Shown piece by piece: positions 45,355 through 50,969 of a stretch of DNA of 50,969 nt. The position numbers and the translations under genes were made by a program. Below the pieces are notes generated by a model. The model was not told the DNA's origin. It made no database searches and saw only the letters and a program-made list of their open reading frames with translations. Numbering within the stretch: position 1 is the first letter of the stretch; every line of letters begins with the position of its first letter. The stretch comes from an uncultured Pseudomonadales bacterium (GTDB taxonomy: Bacteria; Pseudomonadota; Gammaproteobacteria; Pseudomonadales; Azotimanducaceae): NCBI GenBank assembly GCA_905182155.1, contig CAJJAX010000018.1, positions 1 through 50,969 on the forward strand, given 5' to 3'.

Positions 45355-45911
45355 GCGCCCAAAGCATTTTGATCATTTGCTATATTTTGCTCGCACTTTT
45401 GGTCTTGCTCAGTCTCAAGCATTCGGCGCTCGCACGGCCCTTTAAGCTGGGCTTGGTGGTCCTCACCAGCGCGTTTTACATAGTCACTTGGTTCTACCTC
45501 AAAGGCATGATGGGATGGGCGACCCCAGACCCCATTCCAGAGGCCTTTCGAGTGCACTGGGTCCATATCGATGAGCCGAACAAATCCCAAGGCGACACCG
45601 GCACCATCTATTACTGGGTTTCAGCCTTGGATGCCGCCGATCTACTGAGCAGCCCACCCAGAGCCCACCGAATCCCGTGGACGATTGATGCGGCAGAAGC
45701 CGCGCAAGATGCAAAAAATCGACTGGATGCCGGTGAGTTGCTGAACGGACGAATCAGTCACAACGTGCTTGATGGTGAAAAACCAGAGGCTGAAGAGATG
45801 CCGCCAGGGGAAGGGCAGTCCCCAGAAGGGGACGATAACGAGCGACCCACCTTTACGTTCACAACGGTTGTGCCGCCCACCCTGCCGATGAAGACGGTAC
45901 CCATTCAGTAG
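45351..45911 (+). CDS. Two-helix membrane protein of the MotA/ExbD-like operon, unknown function
   Basis: Protein of 186 residues. Two hydrophobic helices (about 4-22 and 32-52) are followed by a folded-looking stretch (FRVHWVHIDEPNK, GTIYYWVSALD) and a Pro/Glu/Asp-rich, probably disordered tail (140-165) ending in FTFTTVVPPTLPM. I do not recognise a family. The ATGA overlap with the previous stop (4 bp) puts it in the same operon, so it probably docks on the channel complex. Confidence 0.65.
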   Translation: MSAQSILIICYILLALLVLLSLKHSALARPFKLGLVVLTSAFYIVTWFYLKGMMGWATPDPIPEAFRVHWVHIDEPNKSQGDTGTIYYWVSALDAADLLSSPPRAHRIPWTIDAAEAAQDAKNRLDAGELLNGRISHNVLDGEKPEAEEMPPGEGQSPEGDDNERPTFTFTTVVPPTLPMKTVPIQ

Positions 45912-46021
45912 ATTTGCGTCGTCAGCGGCTCGCTAAAGTCGAGACTAGACCGCAAACTCGATTTTGACTCACCATCGCCGCTGCCAACCTTGCCCGGCGG
46001 CTCGGATAACCGCCCTACCAA

Positions 46022-46063
46022 CCGCTTAAGAACAACCGCTTAAGAACAACCGCTTAAGAACAA
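46022..46063. repeat. 14-bp perfect tandem repeat, three units
   Basis: CCGCTTAAGAACAA occurs three times in a row (46022-46035, 46036-46049, 46050-46063), followed by the partial copy CAGCTTA. Non-coding. Confidence 0.9.
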
Positions 46064-46351
46064 CAGCTTACGGTCAGACTCTTCGCAAGATCAAACCGTG
46101 CACAACAGGCAACGCGCGATTGCGTCAAGTTAGATACCGAAAGTCGCGATCATTGTAAACAAGACGCTGCACGTCCAACCCGAGGTCTGACCCAGCGGCA
46201 CTAACCTTGCGCTCATCGCACAACCGGATTGGGGGCGCAAGCACTGCCGGGGGCACCTTGGGCGACGCCTTTCATCGGGATCAACGGCCCTGAAGCCTGC
46301 CAGCAAAGCAGTACCGGCAGACGGCGCGTTCATCAGAACCCCGCCACCACC

Positions 46352-46378
46352 CGATTGCGTTCGACTTTGCTGCAATCG
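46352..46378 (-). terminator. Hairpin after the PQQ dehydrogenase gene
   Basis: CGATTGC (46352-46358) and GCAATCG (46372-46378) pair around a 13-nt loop, 4 bp beyond the minus-strand stop codon. No T-run. Confidence 0.35.
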
Positions 46379-46381
46379 CGT

Positions 46382-48601
46382 TTAGTCGCCGCCCGTGAGC
46401 CATGTCATTTGTGGCATTTCTTTTTCACCCGCGGCCACCAATCGGTCTTCTTCTGCCCGCGCCAGCACATAGTTCATGACATCAACAGATTGGTCTCGCG
46501 TCAGCACATCGCCAAAACCCGCCATGCCCTTGGCAGACCATAGGCCATCAATGACGATCTGGTCCCAGATCGCAATCGTCTCATCGCTCACACGACGTAA
46601 ATCTGGAATCGCGCCACCGGATCGAACGAGGAAGCCATGACACACCGCACAGTTTTCGTTGTAGGCCATCTCGCCTCGCGCGATACTCGCTTGCTCGACA
46701 CCTGCGACATCCCGCTCGGGGATACTACGATCTCTGATGGTGGGCGCGGGCAGCTCTGCCGTTCCGCCCACCTTAAACACCAACAGCCGGCCTTCGTTGC
46801 TATAGGTGAGTGACGCGTGCTCTGCAACCGGTGGCAACGGCTCACCGCCAAACAAGTCCCCGCCGCCCGTGCCCGTCAGCACCGACACATATTGCACGCC
46901 ATCGAGTTCAAAGGTAATGGGCGGCGCCAGCATCGAGGTGTAGGTATTAAATTCCCAAAGTTTGTCACCGGTGGCCTTGTCGTAAGCGGTGAACATACCC
47001 AGCGCATTGCCCTGGAACACGAGACCGCCCTCGGTACCGAGCACGCCGCCATTCCAATAATGAGGAATTTCTACCGACCACTTATCCTTACCGGTGAGCG
47101 GATCAAAGGCTTTCAAATAGCCCTTAGGCATGGGTTGGTCAGCGATATTCTCCAACACCACTTGGGCCAAGCGACCGAACTCTAAACCGGTATTCCAGCC
47201 TTTGGGCTTGTGCTTATAGACGCCGGTCTCTTTCCATTCCGAGGCCATATCAAAGAATAAGGGGTTGTCTTGCGCGGGGATATAAACCAGCCCTGCTGCC
47301 TCATCGACCGACATTGCCTGCCAATTGTGCGCGCCCAGTGGACCCGGCAGGACCCACTTACCTTCTTTACTGTAGTCGAGATCTGGGTTTTCAACAGGTC
47401 GACCGGTTTCAAGATCAACATGCGTCGCCCAGGTTACCGTGGCATAGGGATTCGCGGCGATCAGTTCGCCGTCGCTGCGGTCTAACACGTAGAAGAAGCC
47501 GTTTTTAGGCGCTTGCAACAGCACTTTGCGCGGCTCGCCTTCAATCTCAAGCTCCGCCAAGGCCATATCCTGAACCGCGGTATAGTCCCAGTTATCACCA
47601 GGGGTTGTTTGGTAATACCAGTTCATGGAGCCCGTATCGGCGTCCAAGGCAACAATGGAGGAAAGGAATAAGTTATCGCCACCACCCGGCGATCGGATCA
47701 CCCGCGTCCAGGGTGAGCCATTGCCAACACCGATATACAACTGGTTAAAGTCCGGATCATAAACAATCGAATTCCAGACGGTGCCGCCACCGCCGACCTT
47801 CCACCACTCACCGGTCCAGGTTTTAGCGGCCATCGCCATCAGCTCATTTTCAAAGCCATCGGCGGGGTTGCCCGGAATCGTATAAAACCGCCACGCCTGT
47901 TCGCCGGTTGCGGCATCATAGGCACTGACATAACCGCGCACCCCATACTCCGATCCGCCGTTGCCGATGTAGACTTTGCCATTGGCCACTCGAGGTGCGC
48001 CGGTAATGGTGTACGGCCGATCACGATCAACCAGCGTGTCAACCTGCCAAATTTCAGTTCCGGTGCCGGCGTCCAGCGCGATCAAACGACCATCTAAACT
48101 GCCAACATAAACCCGGCCCTTATAGACGGCTACACCCCGGTTCACCACATCACAACAGGCCCATCGTGCCCATTCGCCTGGCACCTTCGGGTCATAGGAC
48201 CAGAGGGTTTCGCCGGTTCTGGCATCCACCGCGTACACGCGACTCCAGGAGGTGGTAAAAAACATAATGCCATCCACCACAATCGGGGTCGCCTCTAACG
48301 CGCGATTGGTGCCCATATCTTTAAACCAAGCAAGCCCCAGTTCGCTCACAGTTTCTCGATTGATCTGGGTCAGGGGTGAGAAGCGTGTCTCGCCATAGTT
48401 TCGGCCAAACGACAGCCAGTTACCGGGCTCATCATCGGCGGCAATAATTCTGGCATCATCGATCAATCCAACGGTGGGTTCTGGCGCGGCCATAACGGGC
48501 GCACTGCCTGAGGTTTCCAGGCTCTGTCCAACATCGTTCGATAAAAAGTAAATGGCGGCGCCGATCACCGCAATGCCAATCACTAAAAGACCTTTATTCA
48601 C
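46382..48601 (-). CDS. PQQ-dependent quinohemoprotein alcohol dehydrogenase
   Basis: Periplasmic PQQ enzyme of 739 residues with an N-terminal signal/anchor (LLVIGIAVIGAAIYFL), an eight-bladed propeller and a C-terminal cytochrome c domain. Vicinal Cys149-Cys150 form the disulfide over PQQ. The catalytic base is Asp339 in NWDYTAVQ; residue 341 is Thr, not the extra Asp of lanthanide-dependent enzymes, so Ca2+ dependence is predicted. Heme c is bound at CAVCH (651-655), with Met693 (KGMAGFGD) as likely sixth ligand. It oxidises primary or secondary alcohols and passes electrons to a cytochrome or quinone. The start is GTG 48601 with AGGAG 8 nt upstream. It fits the alcohol step after CYP153. 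Confidence 0.95.
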   Translation of the reverse strand: MNKGLLVIGIAVIGAAIYFLSNDVGQSLETSGSAPVMAAPEPTVGLIDDARIIAADDEPGNWLSFGRNYGETRFSPLTQINRETVSELGLAWFKDMGTNRALEATPIVVDGIMFFTTSWSRVYAVDARTGETLWSYDPKVPGEWARWACCDVVNRGVAVYKGRVYVGSLDGRLIALDAGTGTEIWQVDTLVDRDRPYTITGAPRVANGKVYIGNGGSEYGVRGYVSAYDAATGEQAWRFYTIPGNPADGFENELMAMAAKTWTGEWWKVGGGGTVWNSIVYDPDFNQLYIGVGNGSPWTRVIRSPGGGDNLFLSSIVALDADTGSMNWYYQTTPGDNWDYTAVQDMALAELEIEGEPRKVLLQAPKNGFFYVLDRSDGELIAANPYATVTWATHVDLETGRPVENPDLDYSKEGKWVLPGPLGAHNWQAMSVDEAAGLVYIPAQDNPLFFDMASEWKETGVYKHKPKGWNTGLEFGRLAQVVLENIADQPMPKGYLKAFDPLTGKDKWSVEIPHYWNGGVLGTEGGLVFQGNALGMFTAYDKATGDKLWEFNTYTSMLAPPITFELDGVQYVSVLTGTGGGDLFGGEPLPPVAEHASLTYSNEGRLLVFKVGGTAELPAPTIRDRSIPERDVAGVEQASIARGEMAYNENCAVCHGFLVRSGGAIPDLRRVSDETIAIWDQIVIDGLWSAKGMAGFGDVLTRDQSVDVMNYVLARAEEDRLVAAGEKEMPQMTWLTGGD

Positions 48602-49036
48602 AATCGCTTCTCCTGCCTATCGTGACTCGAGGATACGGTTTGTACTCAACGATGACAATCGAAAAAACCGTTGGAAAGCCAGACTCCCGGCCTGGTTGAG
48701 GACCCCTTTGGCGCCTTAACCCGTGCCAGCGAGTCGCCATACTTTTAGCTCGGGTGTTGGCGCCAATCCGACGGCAAGGGGGATATCCAAACGCCCTACG
48801 CGACCGTTTTCCACATCCTGTTTCTCGGCGCGATGAGGCCGCCATTTGGTTCTTATCGCCGTCATCACAGGGTGTCCACTATTTTCTCACGGGGCCTTGC
48901 ACGCCATTACCCATTAAAAAGCGGACTGCCCTGATCCCATAGCCTAACGTCCAGAACAAACAAGCAGCATCAAAGGTTGACCCGTAAAAGGCCAACGTGT
49001 TTGACTCCGCGTAACTTTCTCGTCAAAGGACCCTCG
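48602..49036. other. Divergent intergenic region
   Basis: 435 bp between the starts of the PQQ dehydrogenase (-) and the CoA transferase (+), so it should hold both promoters. I could not pick convincing -35/-10 pairs, and no gene is visible. Confidence 0.4.
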
Positions 49037-50230
49037 ATGAACCCCTTGTCTGGTCTCACAGCACTCGACTTTGGCCAAGTCTATAATGGGCCTTACTGCG
49101 GTTTTTTGATGGCGCAAGCCGGCGCGAACGTGATCAAGGTTGAGTCTTTGAAGGGCGAAACCCTGCGTTCAACCAACCCAAAAGCTTCAGCAACCTATCC
49201 TTTTGCCCTATTGAACGGCAATAAAAAAAGCCTCGTCATCAACATCAAATCAGAACACGGCCAACAGCTCATACAACGCCTTGCACAAAAGGTGGATGTA
49301 ATCTCAGAAAATTTTGCGCCCGGCACCATGGCCAAATACGGCATTGGCGCACAAGCGCTAACAGCGCTCAACCCTCGGTTAATCTATGCTTCCAGCACCG
49401 GGTACGGCAATGCTGATGGCCCTTATCGAGATTACTTGGGAATGGACATTACCCTTCAGGCGATCAGTGGCGTCATGAGCGTCACCGGTGAAGAAGGTGG
49501 GCCACCCCTCAAAACGGCTGCGGCCTTCGCGGATTTCATTGCCGGCACGCATCTTTATGCCGCAATCGTCACCGCATTGTTTCGCCGAGAAACCACTGGC
49601 GAAGGCGCCATTGTCGACATCTCGATGCAGGACTGCGTGTTCCCAACCCTTGCCACCACCATTGGCAGCTTCTATGCCCAAGGCCAGCAGATGCCTCGGG
49701 CCGGCAACCGCCATACCGGCAATACCCTGGCGCCCTACAACACCTACGTCGCAAGCGATGGGTATATCGCCATCATTTGCATTCGGGAGGGGCATTTCAA
49801 AAAGCTTTGCCAGGCGATGGACCGACCTGAGCTCGCAGAGGATCCCCGGTTTCATAATTTTGAAGCGCGGTGTCAAAACGTGATGGCACTCGATGCGGAA
49901 ATTACGCGCTGGAGCGCGACCAAAACCCGTCAAACACTGTTGGCCTTAACCCAAGCGCACGGCGTAATTTGTGCACCGGTGAATCAGTTGGCAGAAGTCG
50001 TGCAAGACCCTCATATGACCGCCCGTGGTAGCCTGCATCAGCGTCGCCATGACAGTCTGGGCATGATTGCTCAAATGCAGACCCCATTGCGGCTTTCAGG
50101 CGATACGCCACCGCCGCTCACCAGCCCGCCAGGACTCGGGGCGGACTCGAGCGCGGTATTACACGACTTGCTAGGCCTTTCCCAAGCCGATATTAAAGCC
50201 TTGGTTGAACAAGGCGCCATCGCGATTTAA
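49037..50230 (+). CDS. CaiB/BaiF family (type III) CoA transferase
   Basis: Type III CoA transferase of about 397 residues. The N-terminus LDFGQVYNGPYCGFLMAQAGANVIKVE is the CoA-binding fold, KKSLVINIKSEHGQQ follows, and the catalytic Asp137 lies in YLGMDITLQAISG. RAGNRHTGNTLAPYNTY and GYIAIIC are family typical. It moves CoA between carboxylic acids through an aspartyl anhydride; the substrate is not predictable. ATG 49037 with AAAGGA 6 nt upstream is preferred over the 20-codon extension to 48977. It converges with an acyl-CoA dehydrogenase gene, with which it may share a degradation pathway. Confidence 0.93.
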   Translation: MNPLSGLTALDFGQVYNGPYCGFLMAQAGANVIKVESLKGETLRSTNPKASATYPFALLNGNKKSLVINIKSEHGQQLIQRLAQKVDVISENFAPGTMAKYGIGAQALTALNPRLIYASSTGYGNADGPYRDYLGMDITLQAISGVMSVTGEEGGPPLKTAAAFADFIAGTHLYAAIVTALFRRETTGEGAIVDISMQDCVFPTLATTIGSFYAQGQQMPRAGNRHTGNTLAPYNTYVASDGYIAIICIREGHFKKLCQAMDRPELAEDPRFHNFEARCQNVMALDAEITRWSATKTRQTLLALTQAHGVICAPVNQLAEVVQDPHMTARGSLHQRRHDSLGMIAQMQTPLRLSGDTPPPLTSPPGLGADSSAVLHDLLGLSQADIKALVEQGAIAI

Positions 50231-50290
50231 CGTTTTGGCCCCACAGAACACAAAGGCGTCTTGGCACGAGCGGGCCTCGCGCCAAGCCAA

Positions 50291-50969
50291 TTAATCGGGC
50301 AGACCCAAAACCCGCTTCGCAATAATGTTCATCTGAACTTCATTGGTGCCACCATAAATGGTGACGGCGCGGTCGCGCAGCCAACCTCGCGTCGCATCCA
50401 GCTCGTCTTGGTCAAAGCCCTCGCCTTCCCAACCCACACCGGCCAAACCGCGTAATTCCGATTTCAAAGCAGAGCCTTCTTTGGCGATGGTTGACCCGAC
50501 GAGTTTAAAGATCGAGGTCGTGGCACCCGGGGCCCGACCGTTTTGGCTTCTGCCATGACGCGCTGAACCGTCAGCTGCATCGATTTTTCGAGCATGACCT
50601 GTTTGGTGATCTTTTCTCGCGCTTCAAGATCGGTGATACGACCCCCGCTTTCACCGAGATATTGCATGCCAATCTGTGCATAAGGATTGAGCGTCTTAAC
50701 GGACTTTTTCCGTCTTGGCGCTGGCGCCGCTGATCGCTCGTACTGCAGCAATCGCTTACCCACCGTCCAACCTTTATTAAGTTCGCCGATCAAATTCGAG
50801 CGCAGCGCAACCGCGTTATCGAAGAAGGTCTCACAAAATGGCGACGATCCAGAGATCAGCGGAATCGGCTTCACGGTGACCCCGGCCTGGTGCATGTCTA
50901 ACAGAACGAAACTAATCCCATCGTGCTTCGACGCGTTGGGGTCGGTTCGAACCAGCGCAAACATCCAAT
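50291..50969 (-). CDS. Acyl-CoA dehydrogenase, C-terminal part, cut by window edge, frame break
   Basis: C-terminal portion of an ACAD-family flavoenzyme; the 5' part lies beyond the window. FALVRTDPNASKHDGISFVLLDM and LISGSSPFCETFFDN are the middle beta domain; NLIGELNKGWTVGKRLLQYER starts the C-terminal helical domain; TIYGGTNEVQMNIIAKRVLGLP is the FAD-binding end. The frame is lost near 50525-50535, in a CCCC/GGG run; removing two surplus bases (or adding one) joins AKTVGPG to ATTSIFKLVG as in relatives. Without repair the protein ends at 50464. Stop at 50291. Substrate class unknown. Confidence 0.88.

Larger units (their letters stand above)
45912..46381. other. Convergent intergenic region with tandem repeat
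   Basis: 470 bp between the channel operon (+) and the PQQ dehydrogenase gene (-). Holds the 14-bp repeat at 46022 and the hairpin at 46352. No gene is recognised. Confidence 0.5.

Noticed and set aside
44061-45911. Zorya-type anti-phage system
   Set aside because: The channel pair resembles ZorA/ZorB only at family level; the OmpA-like domain of ZorB and the ZorC/D/E genes are missing.

Overview
The window is about 51 kb of a moderately GC-rich bacterial chromosome. It carries two CYP153-type cytochromes P450, a MotAB stator pair, a ribosomal-oxygenase (RoxA/YcfD) homologue, a DeaD-like helicase, a quinohemoprotein alcohol dehydrogenase, CaiB/acyl-CoA dehydrogenase genes and many stand-alone SDR/LLM/VOC/GST enzymes. 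This fits an uncultivated, probably marine, lipid- and hydrocarbon-degrading gammaproteobacterium. The lineage call is inference from gene content only. No rRNA, tRNA, CRISPR array, transposase or phage gene was seen.

Layout. 0.2-6.1 kb: carotenoid oxygenase, D-amino-acid-dehydrogenase-like flavoenzyme, amidohydrolase, RoxA and a small secreted protein, all broken by many single-base frame shifts. 6.4-15.1 kb: CYP153 no. 1, a divergent APH-like kinase, SDR, Cys-nucleophile alpha/beta hydrolase, MaoC-like protein, sodium:solute symporter, nitroreductase and GST. 15.3-18.1 kb: motB-motA and an NTF2-like exported protein. 18.4-26.5 kb: deazaflavin-type nitroreductase, iron ADH, zinc-type ADH lacking its structural zinc loop, amidase, DUF3089 protein, fatty acid hydroxylase. 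26.8-30.1 kb: DeaD-like helicase and CYP153 no. 2. 30.2-35.5 kb: penicillin-acylase-type lipoprotein, LLM oxidoreductase, DHRS1-like SDR, PAF-acetylhydrolase-like lipoprotein. 35.8-39.8 kb: an A+T-richer methyltransferase and a beta-propeller lipoprotein. 40.0-43.7 kb: VOC-GNAT pair, second APH-like kinase, NIPSNAP-Gfo/Idh pair. 44.1-45.9 kb: a compact three-gene operon of a MotA/ExbB-like channel, an ExbD/MotB-like protein and a two-helix membrane protein. 46.4-51.0 kb: PQQ/heme c alcohol dehydrogenase, CoA transferase and a partial acyl-CoA dehydrogenase.

How the genes may work together. CYP153 enzymes make terminal alcohols; the PQQ-, iron- and zinc-type dehydrogenases could carry these to aldehydes, and the CoA transferase and acyl-CoA dehydrogenase fit later acyl-CoA steps. 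Most genes are monocistronic or in pairs, so this is a catabolic neighbourhood rather than one pathway operon.

The most novel-looking element is the MotA/ExbB-like operon at 44061-45911. Its second protein has an ion-motor-type N-terminal helix with an Asp, but an Ig/DUF2135-like outer domain in place of the peptidoglycan-binding domain of MotB. Two window-wide patterns also stand out: essentially every broken frame is restored by removing a surplus base, and seven unrelated tandem repeats of 12-18 bp are present, six of them in gene spacers.
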